A stretch of 64,000 nucleotides of DNA from Limnothrix sp. FACHB-406 (lineage in GTDB: Bacteria; Cyanobacteriota; Cyanobacteriia; CACIAM-69d). This document shows positions 17,971 to 27,175 of this stretch, one piece after another. The stretch's first letter is position 1. The number at the start of each line of letters is the position of its first letter. The DNA lies in NCBI RefSeq assembly GCF_014698235.1, contig NZ_JACJSP010000006.1, positions 124,001 through 188,000 of the forward strand. The letters run 5' to 3'. The notes below the pieces were generated by a model, which worked only from the letters and a program-made list of their open reading frames with translations, searched no databases and had not been told where the DNA came from. Position numbers and translations under genes: made by a program.

Positions 17971-19359
17971 CTAGGGTGCGGCATCACTGCCCAGGCGCAC
18001 CGTAATATCGGAACCTAAATCGCCCGTCGCCGATCGATCCAAGGAACCGTAGCCTAGCCGCCGTTGCACCAACTCAGCCAGATCCAGATCGCCGCCCTGG
18101 ACAATGATTTGGGTGTCCCGTTGCACTTGGGGCCAAGCATCGATCGCTCGCACTTGCTGGAACCCCGCCCGCCGCAATTGGGCGATCGCGGCCGCCGATC
18201 GGGCCGGATCGCCGCTGGCATTTTGCACGGAAATGCGGCTGAAGGTTTGGCCATATTGATCGCGGGCGCTGGCGCTGAGGAGTTTGGTGCGCCGACCAAC
18301 GCCGGGTCGATCGGGCGGAAAGTAGCTTTCCAACAGGCGGGCAACGGCCTTGGGATCGGGGTTCCAAAAGTTGCTGGCATCCATCTGACCCGGCAACAGC
18401 AACAGACGCACCTGCTCCGGCTCCTGCTGAATCAACAGGTGAACGAGGGCCAGCACCTCCGGGCGCGCCAGATCCGTGCGCAGGTATTTGTGAACCCGTT
18501 GGGCAATTTGGGGCAACTGGGGCAACACACTGGGGCTAAGGGCCCGATCGCGCAGGGCCCGTAACAGCAATTGCAACCGCTGCACCCGATCAAGTTCGCC
18601 CCAAGCACTATCCACTCGGTAGCGGGCGAACTGTTCAGCAGCACTGCCATCCAAGCTTTGCCAACCGCCATCCAGTTGAATTTTTAGTTGTCCCACCCGA
18701 TCGCGGTAGCGCATCGCCTGGGGCACAGACAGTTCCACCCCACCCAGCAGATCGACCAATTCTCGCAAGCCTTCGGGGTTCAACCGCACGGTGCGATCGA
18801 TCCGCAACCCGCCCAGGGTGTTGCTCACGGACTGCTGCACCAGGGCCGTACCGCCGATGCTGTCCGCTTCGTGCAATGCACCCACAGCTCCGCTGGGAAA
18901 CACCACCCGCGTATCCCGAGGCAACGACATCACCGTCACAGTGTCATCGGTGGGATCAAATCGGGCCAGCCAAATGGCATCCGCATGACCATTCAAGGCT
19001 TCCGGCGCACCCAGAGGAATTCCGGGCGAAGGCTCCACCCCCAAAACCAAAATGGTGAGCGGTTGCAGGAGGCGATATTGCAACCCGCTGCGCCACAGGT
19101 GCTCTAGGGTTTCGTGGCGCATGAGGGGCATCACGGCCGGATCCAGGGGCATGAACAGGGCGGCGGCGGCTCCCAAGGTGGCTGAAATCGTGCCGATCGC
19201 CACGCCGGCCATGCCCCAAAACAGCAAGCGGGCCAACCAGCCCGATCGCGGCTGTTGCCAATCGGCAGCCATCCACCGCCCCAGCCGATCGGAATAGGGA
19301 GTGGCGGGCGGCTGAGCCGGTTGATCCGTGGGGGAGGAAAAGGGAGAAAACTGACTCAA
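17971..19359 (-). CDS. LCP (LytR-CpsA-Psr) family protein with LytR C-terminal domain
   Basis: LCP enzymes transfer polyprenyl-linked glycopolymers to peptidoglycan or other acceptors outside the membrane. The 462-residue product has a Pro-rich cytoplasmic N-terminus and one membrane helix (about residues 44-70, LLFWGMAGVAIGTISATLGAAAALF). The LCP domain follows (about 95-290; HADAIWLARFDPTDDTVTVMSLPRDTRV, then DLLGGVEL and LDGSAAEQFARYR). A C-terminal LytR_C domain (about 365-455) begins at SRISVQNASG. The key Arg and Asp residues that bind the lipid pyrophosphate are present. It fits the polysaccharide genes nearby. Confidence 0.9.
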   Translation of the reverse strand: MSQFSPFSSPTDQPAQPPATPYSDRLGRWMAADWQQPRSGWLARLLFWGMAGVAIGTISATLGAAAALFMPLDPAVMPLMRHETLEHLWRSGLQYRLLQPLTILVLGVEPSPGIPLGAPEALNGHADAIWLARFDPTDDTVTVMSLPRDTRVVFPSGAVGALHEADSIGGTALVQQSVSNTLGGLRIDRTVRLNPEGLRELVDLLGGVELSVPQAMRYRDRVGQLKIQLDGGWQSLDGSAAEQFARYRVDSAWGELDRVQRLQLLLRALRDRALSPSVLPQLPQIAQRVHKYLRTDLARPEVLALVHLLIQQEPEQVRLLLLPGQMDASNFWNPDPKAVARLLESYFPPDRPGVGRRTKLLSASARDQYGQTFSRISVQNASGDPARSAAAIAQLRRAGFQQVRAIDAWPQVQRDTQIIVQGGDLDLAELVQRRLGYGSLDRSATGDLGSDITVRLGSDAAP

Positions 19360-19663
19360 CGCTGACCTTGGACCCTAATTACGAATTGAAATTTACGAAA
19401 TGGGATTTGAGATTTAGGATTTGGAATTTGGAATTTGGGACTAGGGCGTGTCGTCAAATCGTCTGAAACCTTGATTCCGCCGTTGGCAGATCGTGGGGGA
19501 CAAGGGGCTTAAGCCCCTTGTTACAACGACTGGGACATGAACTGGGACATGGACAATCAATCGTTGCCACCTGATCCTAGGAAATGACGACAGTCCCTAA
19601 TAAGAAAATGTGATTTCTGGTTCTTTTTCCTGCTCTTTGGATGAGTTTTCTAGCCGATCGCGC
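19360..19663. other. Intergenic region with a palindromic repeat
   Basis: This lies upstream of the LCP gene and downstream of the TonB-like gene, both on the minus strand. It has a short run of imperfect repeats (GATTTGGAATTTGGAATTTGG near 19415-19440) and the second 20-bp palindrome. Nothing else is recognised. Confidence 0.4.
19501..19520. repeat. Dispersed 20-bp perfect palindrome, copy 2
   Basis: Identical to copy 1 (CAAGGGGCTTAAGCCCCTTG). It is 143 bp past the stop codon of the TonB-like gene. Confidence 0.9.
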
Positions 19664-20704
19664 TCACGTCTTGGGCGACAAGCGCATTGTAAGCCGTAAA
19701 TAGATGGCGATCGGCTGACCTGTGGCAGTGAGGGCCGGCAAAAATCGCAGTTGGGCGGCGCGGGCTTCGAGGGCCTGTTGGGTTGTCGCACTTAAACCCG
19801 GGGTCAGCAATCCTGCAAAGCCAACGGAGCCATCGGCCATTACGGCTAACCGTAAATCCACCGCTCGATCGGCCCAATTGGCTAACTCTGGGTAGTCTCG
19901 CAAGTTCAAACTCGGCGGCGCGGATTGCAACTGGGGCAGGCGACTCAGGTCGGCCGCTTGGACGATCGGGCTGCCATCTCCCGGTGTGGTTAGTTCTAAC
20001 CCAACAATCGCCAGGCCGAATGCTTGGTTTCCCCCCTGGCCTGGATTGGGGTTGGTGCTTGGGCCGCCGGAATCCCCGGCATTGGGAGCGGGCGGGCGAT
20101 TGGGATTTGGCCCCGTGCCATTGGGAGCAGAATTCGGGGCGATCGGGCGATTTGGGGGCGCATTTTGCCAACCGGGAGCGGCATAGTCCGGGGGCATGTT
20201 CGGATCGATCGGGTCGGGGTTGAAGGGCCGATCGGGAATCGGGGCCCCACCAGTCGGCTCGCCGGGCCAGCGGGGTTGGCTGGCGGCCCCCGAGCCTTGC
20301 AGTTGACCCGGATCCACTTGCCGCAAGGGAGCCAACGGCCGCAACGGTTGCCCCGCAGTGGGATTTACCGGAGGAGCACCGGAAGCAGCCGGATTAGCCG
20401 CCACAGCACTCGCGGGATTAGCGGGAACGGGGTTGGCGGGATTATTAGGGGCGATCGGCCCCGTTGAAGTTGCCGAGCCACCGGCCGCTGGCAAGGTCAC
20501 CCGCACCACCGGCAAGGGCCCCGCCGTCGGCCCCGCTTGGGCCCCCGATCGCCCCACACTCCAGAGGGCTAAACCGTGAAGGGCGATCGCCCCCAAGGCC
20601 GCTCCCCACCAAAACCGGCGCGATCGGGTTGCCGGTTGGTAGTGAATGGGCAAGCCTTCCGGAGCAACAACATGGGTCGATCGAGCAACGGGGCGATCGG
20701 GCAT
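19664..20704 (-). CDS. TonB-like protein with Pro/Asn-rich linker
   Basis: A 346-residue protein with one N-terminal membrane helix (about residues 30-50, FWWGAALGAIALHGLALWSV). A long periplasmic linker rich in Pro, Asn and Ala follows (about 55-240), then a C-terminal domain resembling the TonB C-terminus (LANWADRAVDLRLAVMADGSVGFAGLLTPG and LRFLPALTATGQPIAIYLRL). TonB proteins pass energy to outer-membrane transporters. The C-terminal YP box that contacts the TonB box is not obvious, and no ExbB/ExbD or TonB-dependent receptor lies nearby, so TonB-like is as far as I would go. The linker contains the run NPANPVPANPAS. Confidence 0.65.
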   Translation of the reverse strand: MPDRPVARSTHVVAPEGLPIHYQPATRSRRFWWGAALGAIALHGLALWSVGRSGAQAGPTAGPLPVVRVTLPAAGGSATSTGPIAPNNPANPVPANPASAVAANPAASGAPPVNPTAGQPLRPLAPLRQVDPGQLQGSGAASQPRWPGEPTGGAPIPDRPFNPDPIDPNMPPDYAAPGWQNAPPNRPIAPNSAPNGTGPNPNRPPAPNAGDSGGPSTNPNPGQGGNQAFGLAIVGLELTTPGDGSPIVQAADLSRLPQLQSAPPSLNLRDYPELANWADRAVDLRLAVMADGSVGFAGLLTPGLSATTQQALEARAAQLRFLPALTATGQPIAIYLRLTMRLSPKT

Positions 20705-21009
20705 GGTCTTTCACCAACTGTCCAACTTGATTCCAAATTCGTCCGTTGATTCAGAAAACCATTCGGACAATCATCCCGAGATTCAGCCCAAGATTTCCGG
20801 CAAAATCCAAAGTGGGGTTTCCTGCTGGTCGCCACCTGTTTCAAAATTAACGATTAATCAAACCATTCATCAGCCCATTCGCTAGCCGATTCATTTACCC
20901 GCAATTCTGCCACCGCGCTTTCGCGTCTTCAAGAATCCCACTTTGGCCCGCTGCCCAAGCGACTTCAAACCGGTCTCAACCTGTTAATTAACCTTTGCAA
21001 ACCAATCCT
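20705..21009. other. Divergent intergenic region
   Basis: The upstream region shared by the TonB-like gene and cpcS. Short repeats of the form ATTCATTT/CCATTCATC occur around 20860-20900. No clear promoter or RNA element is visible. Confidence 0.35.
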
Positions 21010-21627
21010 ATGACCGCCACCAGCACCGCACCTCAGCTCACCAGCGCCCTCGACTATTTCCGCCAAAGCGCCGGTCAATGGCAATCCCAGCGGGTCACCC
21101 ACCACCTGGCCTTTCGGCGGGCCGAAGTGGGCGAATCGGAAATTCAGGTGGAAATGCTAGAGGTCACCGATCCGCGTTTGGCCGAAATTTGCCAGATGTA
21201 TGACATTGACCCTGCCGCCGCGGCCGGTGGGGCCCTGGTGACCTGGAAAAGCTTGATGGCCTGGGATGCTTCCGAAGAAGACAACCACGAGGGACAAACG
21301 GTGATGGTGATTGTGCCGGATGCCACGGACGATCGCCGGGGCAAGCTGCTGCGGGAACGGGGCTATGCGGAAACGGCTCCCGTAGCCGGTGAATATCACC
21401 TGGACGAGGAAGGGGGCATGGTTTTAACCACGGAATACGAAACCATGAGTTCCGTGGAGCGTTTTTGGTTTCCCAATCCGGATTTACGGATGCGCACCAG
21501 TGTGCTGAAGCGGTTTGGCGGTTTCAACACGGCCACGTTTTGCACGGAAGTGCGGGTGGGTTGTGATCAATCGGCGGTGGCGGCCGGGGGCGATCGGGAG
21601 CAGGCGATCTCGGCCCTGGGTTGGTAA
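21010..21627 (+). CDS. cpcS: CpcS/CpeS-type phycobiliprotein lyase
   Basis: Attaches phycocyanobilin to the conserved beta-subunit cysteine (Cys82/84 type) of phycocyanin and allophycocyanin. The 205-residue product has the lipocalin-like CpcS features: ALDYFRQSAGQWQSQRVTHHLAFRRAEVGESEI at residues about 12-45, and VERFWFPNPDLRMRTS followed by GGFNTATFCTEVR near the C-terminus. The ATG at 21010 starts close to the conserved YFRQSAG; an upstream start at 20995 adds five residues. It is 450 bp upstream of cpcG on the same strand, which supports a phycobilisome role. CpcS subtypes differ in specificity; the exact subtype is not assigned. Confidence 0.86.
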   Translation: MTATSTAPQLTSALDYFRQSAGQWQSQRVTHHLAFRRAEVGESEIQVEMLEVTDPRLAEICQMYDIDPAAAAGGALVTWKSLMAWDASEEDNHEGQTVMVIVPDATDDRRGKLLRERGYAETAPVAGEYHLDEEGGMVLTTEYETMSSVERFWFPNPDLRMRTSVLKRFGGFNTATFCTEVRVGCDQSAVAAGGDREQAISALGW

Positions 21628-22080
21628 TGCCTGAGTGGGTCACGATCGGGTTAGCCAATCCCGGGTTGGCCATCGAGGGGCGATCGCCCGCCAAATTCCT
21701 CAGAATCCGACTTGGTTCGTGAAGAACCACCAGCGACGCGAAACGCTTTGGTACAATTTGCGATAGCTAGCAATGCTTTTAAACAGTGGAGTGCTTCGGC
21801 GCTTCTGCTGACCGGGCGATCAACGCCTGGCCCCATCCGGCCAACACAGGCGCGATCGCACCATTCCCACAGCGAACCATGCGCGGCTCCCCGTGCATGT
21901 CAAGCTTTATTAAGCGTTTTTCAGGAACCGTGCTTGCCCTCGCGGCAATCTCGTAACCTGAAAAATGGCAAATTTGGCAGCGTCACCTTGTTGGTTCCTG
22001 CCAGCCGATGTGCCTTTAACAAGCGCACGTTAACAAAGCCCGTGACTTTTTGAGACTACCGAGACTACGGAGATTCTGAC
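21628..22080. other. Long leader region upstream of cpcG
   Basis: 450 bp between cpcS and cpcG. A TACAAT hexamer at 21752-21757 could be a -10 element, which would give a 5' leader of over 300 nt, but no good -35 element is seen. The inferred long leader is unproven. No conserved ORF. Confidence 0.35.
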
Positions 22081-22842
22081 GTGGCTATTCCTGTATTGAG
22101 CTTCTCCCCTTCTTCGCAAAACCAACGTGTGGCTGGTTACGAAGTGGGCAGTGAAGAGCAACCGAAAATTTACGCAATCGAAAACGTCTTCTCTGGCGGT
22201 GACATGGACGAGCTGATCTGGGCGGCCTATCGCCAGGTCTTCAGCGAGCACCAAAACATCGCTAACAACCGCCAAACCTTCCTGGAATCGCAACTCCGCT
22301 ACGGTCAAATCACCGTTAAGGATTTCATCCGGGGCTTGGCCACGTCGGATAGCTTCCGCCGCCTGAACCTGGACACCAACAGCAACTATCGCTTCGTGGA
22401 AATCTGCGTCCAGCGGATTTTGGGCCGCGACGTGTACAGCGAGCGGGAAAAGATTGCTTGGTCGATCCTGCTGCCCACCAAGGGCCTGCAAGGTTTCATC
22501 GATGCACTGGTGGATAGCGAAGAATACGCCGCTAACTTTGGCGACAACACGGTTCCTTACCAGCTTCGTCGTGTGCTGCCCCAGCGCACCGGAGGCGAAA
22601 CCCCCTTCAACCTGAAGACTCCTCGCTACGAGGCTTACCACCGCAGCCAACTGGGCTTCCCGCAAGTGGTGTGGCAAAACTCGGTGCGTCGCTTCACTCC
22701 CCAAGAGAAGAAGGTTGGCGCTGGCAGCCCCGCTGGGTTCCTCGGCATGGCTCGTTCGGTGACTCCCTCGCTGCCGGTGGTGCCCCGCACGCCGTTGGCC
22801 AACATCAACATCGCTACCGCTGTGCCCTATCGCAAGCGCTAA
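22081..22842 (+). CDS. cpcG: Phycobilisome rod-core linker CpcG
   Basis: Connects phycocyanin rods to the allophycocyanin core of the phycobilisome. The 253-residue product starts at GTG 22081 with [27 protein letters not shown], the family N-terminus. It contains the PBS linker domain (about residues 30-175; [71 protein letters not shown]). The C-terminal part is basic and soluble; there is no hydrophobic C-terminal helix, so this is the core-binding CpcG type and not the membrane-bound CpcL type. A strong terminator follows at 22956, so it is monocistronic or the end of a unit. Confidence 0.95.
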   Translation: MAIPVLSFSPSSQNQRVAGYEVGSEEQPKIYAIENVFSGGDMDELIWAAYRQVFSEHQNIANNRQTFLESQLRYGQITVKDFIRGLATSDSFRRLNLDTNSNYRFVEICVQRILGRDVYSEREKIAWSILLPTKGLQGFIDALVDSEEYAANFGDNTVPYQLRRVLPQRTGGETPFNLKTPRYEAYHRSQLGFPQVVWQNSVRRFTPQEKKVGAGSPAGFLGMARSVTPSLPVVPRTPLANINIATAVPYRKR

Positions 22843-22955
22843 TCGCAAGTGCTAGGTGGGGCGATCGGGCGATGACTGCCAGGGTCTTGGGGCCCCTAGT
22901 CATTGCTCGGTTTCTGGGTTTTGCAGGACGAAGCTCAACAACTCACCACAATGCA

Positions 22956-22992
22956 ACAGAGGGCCGGGATAATTCCTGGCCCTCTGTTTTTG
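22956..22992 (+). terminator. Rho-independent terminator of cpcG
   Basis: Perfect 10-bp stem ACAGAGGGCC (22956-22965) pairing with GGCCCTCTGT (22978-22987), followed by a T-run. It is 114 bp past the cpcG stop. Confidence 0.9.
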
Positions 22993-23051
22993 CGTTTTTG
23001 CGTTTGCCTCAACGTCTCCGCAATCGAGACTCAGTCACTAAAACTCAATTG

Positions 23052-23069
23052 CTGATGCGATCGCATCAG
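23052..23069. repeat. 18-bp palindrome centred on HIP1
   Basis: CTGATGCGATCGCATCAG is a perfect inverted repeat that extends the HIP1 octamer by five bases on each side. It lies between the cpcG terminator and the end of groL. Confidence 0.8.
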
Positions 23070-23133
23070 TGATCGCTGATTCAGTGTTTGAGCTGGGGCG
23101 CTGGCAAGCTTTTGGATGATGGGAATTGCGGTC

Positions 23134-23153
23134 GGGCCCATCTTCATGGGCCC
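23134..23153. other. Stem-loop downstream of groL
   Basis: GGGCCCAT (23134-23141), loop CTTC, ATGGGCCC (23146-23153): a perfect 8-bp stem. It lies 43 bp past the groL stop. No T-run follows on the minus strand, so it may stabilise the transcript end rather than act as an intrinsic terminator. Confidence 0.6.
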
Positions 23154-23195
23154 AATTGCAGCTAGGGAAACTGGAACGGGCGATCGAGCCAGGAA

Positions 23196-24911
23196 TTACA
23201 TCCCGAAACCGCCCATACCCATACCGCCCATACCCATGCCACCCATACCCATACCGCCCATGCCACCCATACCACCCATGCCGCCCATACCGCCCATGGG
23301 ATCACCACCAGCGGGAGCAGCGGGTTTCGGTTCGGGTTTGTCAACCACGATCGCCTCGGTGGTCAGCACCAAACCGGCGATCGAGGCGGCATTTTGCAGG
23401 GCCGTCCGCAACACCTTGGCCGGGTCAATGATCCCCGCCGCTTGGGTGTCTTCGTAGGCTCCGGTCAGCGCGTTGAAGCCGATGTGATCGCCCTGGTTAC
23501 GCACCTTTTCAACCACCACAGCGCCTTCGTAACCGGCGTTTTCGGCAATTTGGCTGAGGGGCGTGGTCAAGGCTTGGGCCACAATACCGGCCCCGATCGC
23601 CTCTTCCGCGTTCAGGGTGGCCTTGAAGCTTTCGGCCAGTTTGGCCAGGCGCATCAGGGTTGCCCCACCACCGGCTACCACCCCTTCCGCGATCGCGGCT
23701 TTGGTGGCGTTCACGGCATCTTCAATGCGCAGCTTCCGTTCCTTCAGTTCGGTTTCGGTGGCCGCGCCCACTTTAATCACAGCCACACCGCCCACCAAGC
23801 GGGCGATCCGCTCTTGCAGCTTTTCGGTGTCGTAGTCGCTGTCGGTGGCGGCCAGTTCGTCCTTGAGCTGTTGCACACGCGCGGCAATGGCGGCTTGATC
23901 TGCCCGATCGCCCGCCACGATCGTGGTCGAGTCCTTGGTGATCGTCACCTTTTGGGCATATCCCAAAACGCTGGTATCACAGGATTCGAGCTTCGTGCCC
24001 GTCTCTTCGCTCACCACCTGGCCATCGACCACAAGGGCGATATCTTCAAGCATGAACTTGCGACGCTCGCCAAAGCCCGGAGCTTTCACAGCGGCCACGT
24101 TCAGCACGCCCCGCAGTTTGTTGATCACCAAGGTGGAAAGCGCGTCACCTTCAATATCTTGGGCAATGATCAACAGCGATTTGCCATCGCGCACCACTCC
24201 TTCCAGAATGCTCACAATTTCCGCGAGGCTATTGATTTTGCCGTCTGTCAGCAGCACAGCCACGTTGTGCAACTCCGTGATCATCCGCTCGGAATCGGTC
24301 ACGAAGTAGGGCGAGGTGTAGCCGCGATCGAACTGCATCCCTTCCACCACATCCACTTCGGTGGTCAAGGATTTCGACTCTTCCACGGTGATCACGCCGT
24401 TTTGGGTGACCCGATCGAAGGCGTTGGCGATCGTGCTGCCGATTTCTGGGTCGCTACCGGCGGCCACGGCGGCAATTTGGGCGATCGCCTCGTTGCTGCT
24501 GATCGGTTGCGCCAGCTCGTTAATTTCCGCCACCAACCGGGCAACGGTTTTGTCAATCCCGCGCCGCAGGGCCACGGGGTTGGTACCGGCGGTCACATTT
24601 TTCATGCCCTCACGCACCAGGGCTTGGGCCAACACGGTGGCCGTCGTGGTTCCGTCACCAGCAATATCTTTGGTTTTGGTGGCCACTTCGCGCACCAGGC
24701 GAGCACCCGTATTCTCCAGGGGGCTTTCCAGTTCAATTTCTTTCGCGATCGTGATGCCGTCATTCACGATGCTGGGAATGCCAAATTTCTTTTCCAGCAA
24801 AACGTTTCGGCCTTTAGGGCCCAGCGTGACGCGCACGGCATCGGCCAAGGCGTTAACACCGTTTTCGAGGGCGCGGCGCGATTCGTCGCTGAAGGAGACG
24901 ATCTTAACCAT
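23196..24911 (-). CDS. groL: Chaperonin GroEL (stand-alone copy without groES)
   Basis: 60-kDa chaperonin subunit that folds proteins in a double-ring cage with GroES. The 571-residue product is complete. Conserved segments include [55 protein letters not shown] and the glycine-rich [12 protein letters not shown]-type loop (here [15 protein letters not shown]). The C-terminus is a long Gly-Gly-Met repeat tail, as in chamber-lining GroEL tails. No groES lies next to it. Cyanobacteria usually have a groES-groEL1 operon and a separate groEL2, so this is likely groEL2. A CIRCE operator sits 60 bp upstream, so HrcA repression and heat induction are expected. Confidence 0.95.
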   Translation of the reverse strand: MVKIVSFSDESRRALENGVNALADAVRVTLGPKGRNVLLEKKFGIPSIVNDGITIAKEIELESPLENTGARLVREVATKTKDIAGDGTTTATVLAQALVREGMKNVTAGTNPVALRRGIDKTVARLVAEINELAQPISSNEAIAQIAAVAAGSDPEIGSTIANAFDRVTQNGVITVEESKSLTTEVDVVEGMQFDRGYTSPYFVTDSERMITELHNVAVLLTDGKINSLAEIVSILEGVVRDGKSLLIIAQDIEGDALSTLVINKLRGVLNVAAVKAPGFGERRKFMLEDIALVVDGQVVSEETGTKLESCDTSVLGYAQKVTITKDSTTIVAGDRADQAAIAARVQQLKDELAATDSDYDTEKLQERIARLVGGVAVIKVGAATETELKERKLRIEDAVNATKAAIAEGVVAGGGATLMRLAKLAESFKATLNAEEAIGAGIVAQALTTPLSQIAENAGYEGAVVVEKVRNQGDHIGFNALTGAYEDTQAAGIIDPAKVLRTALQNAASIAGLVLTTEAIVVDKPEPKPAAPAGGDPMGGMGGMGGMGGMGGMGMGGMGMGGMGMGGFGM

Positions 24912-24971
24912 AGGGGTGTGGGGTCGCTATCCGTGATTTACCAATGGTTCACCCCAAGACTGTATGCAAAT

Positions 24972-24998
24972 TTGGCACTCTCGGAAAGGGAGTGCTAA
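24972..24998. promoter_or_regulatory. CIRCE operator (HrcA binding site) of groL
   Basis: TTGGCACTC, nine-base spacer, GAGTGCTAA: one mismatch from the consensus TTAGCACTC-N9-GAGTGCTAA. It lies 61-87 bp upstream of the groL start codon. HrcA binding here represses chaperonin genes until heat stress. The hrcA gene is not in the window. Confidence 0.93.
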
Positions 24999-25151
24999 CC
25001 GAACCTATGGCTTGCCATTAATTGCCCAGCTTTCCCGATCGCTCGCTCGATCACGTGGCGTTTGCAGGATTATTCGCAGGGTTAAAGCGGCCATTAGTCC
25101 TTCAGTCCCTCCCTCAAGTCCCATCTCTCAACTTGTTTGCCCGATCGCGCC

Positions 25152-25936
25152 CTAAATTTCCTCAAAGCGAATGTTGGTGTTCATGGTGTCAGGAGACAGC
25201 ATCGTTCCTTGCAACACCAACACCACCGAGGGGCTGCCACTGCCTTGAACCGTCACTTGGTCGCCCACTTCCAGGGTGTTGCGCGGGGCGGTGCTACTGG
25301 GTTTGAGGCCCAAGCTGGCCGGCGGGTCAAAAACAATGCTGAACCCCCATGGCCCGATCGTGGTGTTGGTGGTGCGTTCGGTGTAGCCCAAGCGGCCGAG
25401 CGCTTGGCGATAGAACTGGATGGCAGCTTCTGCGTTGGATTTGCTCTGGAAGTTCAGGCTTTGCTGACCGTAGGCATTAGACCTCTTGCATCAATCAAAA
25501 CCCTCACCCTAAATCCCTCTCCCAAGTCGGGAGAGGGACTTGGCAACCAACAACGAAATCGCCGTTATTCCCGATTTCTGGCTCCCCTTCGCCCTCCTTG
25601 GGAGAAGGGGTTGGGGGATGAGGGCTGTTAACTGATTCGCGCAAGAGGTCTATTGGCCGCAAAGATGGCGGGCCGGTTGGCGGGGGCGGTGGTCGGTTGG
25701 GGCAACCCGCGCAGAATATTGAGGACGTTGGGGGCGCTGGGCTGGCTAGGGCGGGTTTGGGCGATCGCCCGGGGGGCTGATAAATTCAAAATCCCGATCG
25801 CCCCGCCGAGCATTCCACCGGTCACCAGCAAACCCAACAGCCCGATCGCCAGGGGATTCGCCGGGGAATTCGGGGTTTGGCGCTGGCTTGTCTGGCCCAG
25901 ATAGCTGGTCTCAACCGTTTGAGGTTCGCTCATCAT
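25152..25936 (-). pseudogene. Membrane-anchored protein gene interrupted by a MITE
   Basis: Two minus-strand open segments flank a 171-bp element. The first (25936-25653) encodes about 95 residues: a polar N-terminus, one membrane helix (PLAIGLLGLLVTGGMLGGAIGIL) and a Pro/Gln-rich linker. The second (25477-25152) encodes about 108 residues, from NAYGQQSLNFQSKSNAEAAI through IQFYRQALGRLGYTERTTN to a C-terminal domain ending NIRFEEI. Removing the element and one TA restores one in-frame ORF of about 205 codons (...IFAAN-NAYGQQ...), so the insertion caused the break. As it stands, translation stops within the element after residues LARIS. I do not recognise the family. Confidence 0.78.
25480..25650. 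mobile_element. MITE with GACCTCTTGC terminal inverted repeats and TA duplication
   Basis: 171-bp element. It begins GACCTCTTGC (25480-25489) and ends GCAAGAGGTC (25641-25650), perfect 10-bp inverted repeats, flanked by TA on both sides (25478-25479, 25651-25652). Inside are two further hairpins: CCCTCTCCC/GGGAGAGGG (25515-25537) and CCCCTTC/GAAGGGG (25583-25610). The CCCTCACCCTAAATCCCTC-type core is a known kind of repeat in cyanobacterial genomes. It has no transposase. A TA target duplication fits mobilisation by an IS630/mariner-like or an IS5-group enzyme encoded elsewhere. Confidence 0.88.
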
Positions 25937-26114
25937 TAATTAACCAAATCCTAAGGCCAGGATCTTAGGCCAGAAAACAAGCGGGCGATCGCCCGATGCT
26001 CTATCCTTTGATGGGACGGGTGATGATTTCAGCCGATCGCTTTGCGATTTTTTGGCGCATTCGGCGAATTCATCAAACCCAACTCCATGCCGCCTTTCTC
26101 AATTGTTTTCAGCC

Positions 26115-27119
26115 ATGACTGCCACCCAGGTCAGCGACCTCGAAGCCCAACTGAGCCAACTGCAAGCCGAAGCCCAAAGCGCGATCGGCCAAGCCCCTGA
26201 CCTCGACGCGATCGAGCAGTTGCGCGTTGCCTTCCTGGGCAAAAAAGGCAAAATCTCCGCCGTGCTGGGGGGCATGGGCAAGCTGCCCGCCGAAGATCGG
26301 CCGCGGATTGGAGCCAAGGCCAACGAAGTGAAAGACGCGGTGCAAGACCTGCTCGATCGCCGACGGGCAGATCTGCAAGCGGCGGCCATTCGGGCCCGGC
26401 TGGATGCGGAAACCTTGGATGTGACCGCGCCGGGAACCTATCGCCCCTTAGGCCGCAAGCATCCCCTCGCCAGCACGATCGACCGGGTAGTCGATATCTG
26501 CGTTGGCTTGGGCTACACGGTGGCCGATGGCCCCGAAATGGAAACGGACTATTACAACTTCGAGGCCCTGAACACGCCCGCCGACCACCCGGCCCGCGAC
26601 ATGGCCGACACCTTCTATTTGCCCGATGGCAACCTGCTGCGCACCCACACTTCCGCCGTGCAGCTTCGCTACATGGAAGAGCGCGAACCGCCCATCCGCG
26701 TTGTGGCTCCCGGCCGGGTCTATCGACGCGACACGGTGGATGCAACCCATGCGGCCGTGTTCCACCAAATTGAGCTGCTGGCGATCGATGAGGGCCTGAC
26801 CTTCACGGACATGAAAGGCACGATCGAAACCCTCCTGGGCGAAATTTTCGGGGAAGTGGAAGTGCGGTTCCGCGCCAGCTACTTCCCCTTCACGGAACCC
26901 TCGGCGGAGGTGGATGTGAAGTGGAAAGGGCGCTGGCTAGAGGTGCTGGGTTGCGGCATGGTGGATCCCAACGTGATGAAATCCGCTGGGCTGGATCCGG
27001 AGGTCTATTCAGGCTTTGCGGCGGGCTTTGGGGTGGAGCGCTTCGCCATGGTTCTGCACCAAATCGACGATATTCGCCGGGTTTATGCAAGCGATCTCCG
27101 GTTTTTGCGCCAGTTCTAA
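26115..27119 (+). CDS. pheS: Phenylalanine-tRNA ligase alpha subunit
   Basis: The catalytic subunit of the alpha2-beta2 enzyme that charges tRNA-Phe. The 334-residue product has the N-terminal tRNA-binding coiled coil (about residues 1-85) and the class II core. Motif 2 is [32 protein letters not shown] is motif 3. [13 protein letters not shown] and [20 protein letters not shown]-like segments are also present. The ATG at 26115 ([13 protein letters not shown]) is the family start; the frame is open upstream to 26052 but that part is not conserved. pheT is not adjacent. Confidence 0.96.
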   Translation: MTATQVSDLEAQLSQLQAEAQSAIGQAPDLDAIEQLRVAFLGKKGKISAVLGGMGKLPAEDRPRIGAKANEVKDAVQDLLDRRRADLQAAAIRARLDAETLDVTAPGTYRPLGRKHPLASTIDRVVDICVGLGYTVADGPEMETDYYNFEALNTPADHPARDMADTFYLPDGNLLRTHTSAVQLRYMEEREPPIRVVAPGRVYRRDTVDATHAAVFHQIELLAIDEGLTFTDMKGTIETLLGEIFGEVEVRFRASYFPFTEPSAEVDVKWKGRWLEVLGCGMVDPNVMKSAGLDPEVYSGFAAGFGVERFAMVLHQIDDIRRVYASDLRFLRQF

Positions 27120-27175
27120 GCAGGCCTCACCCAATCAGGTTTAATTCCCATCAGGTTTAATTAATTGTGCTCCCG

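Noticed and set aside
23134-23153. Intrinsic terminator of groL
   Set aside because: The stem is strong but no T-run follows on the minus strand, so it is recorded only as a stem-loop.
23394-24998. 534-codon open frame on the plus strand, antisense to groL
   Set aside because: The minus-strand frame is a complete GroEL. The antisense frame is His/Gly/Phe-rich with no motif and arises from codon bias.
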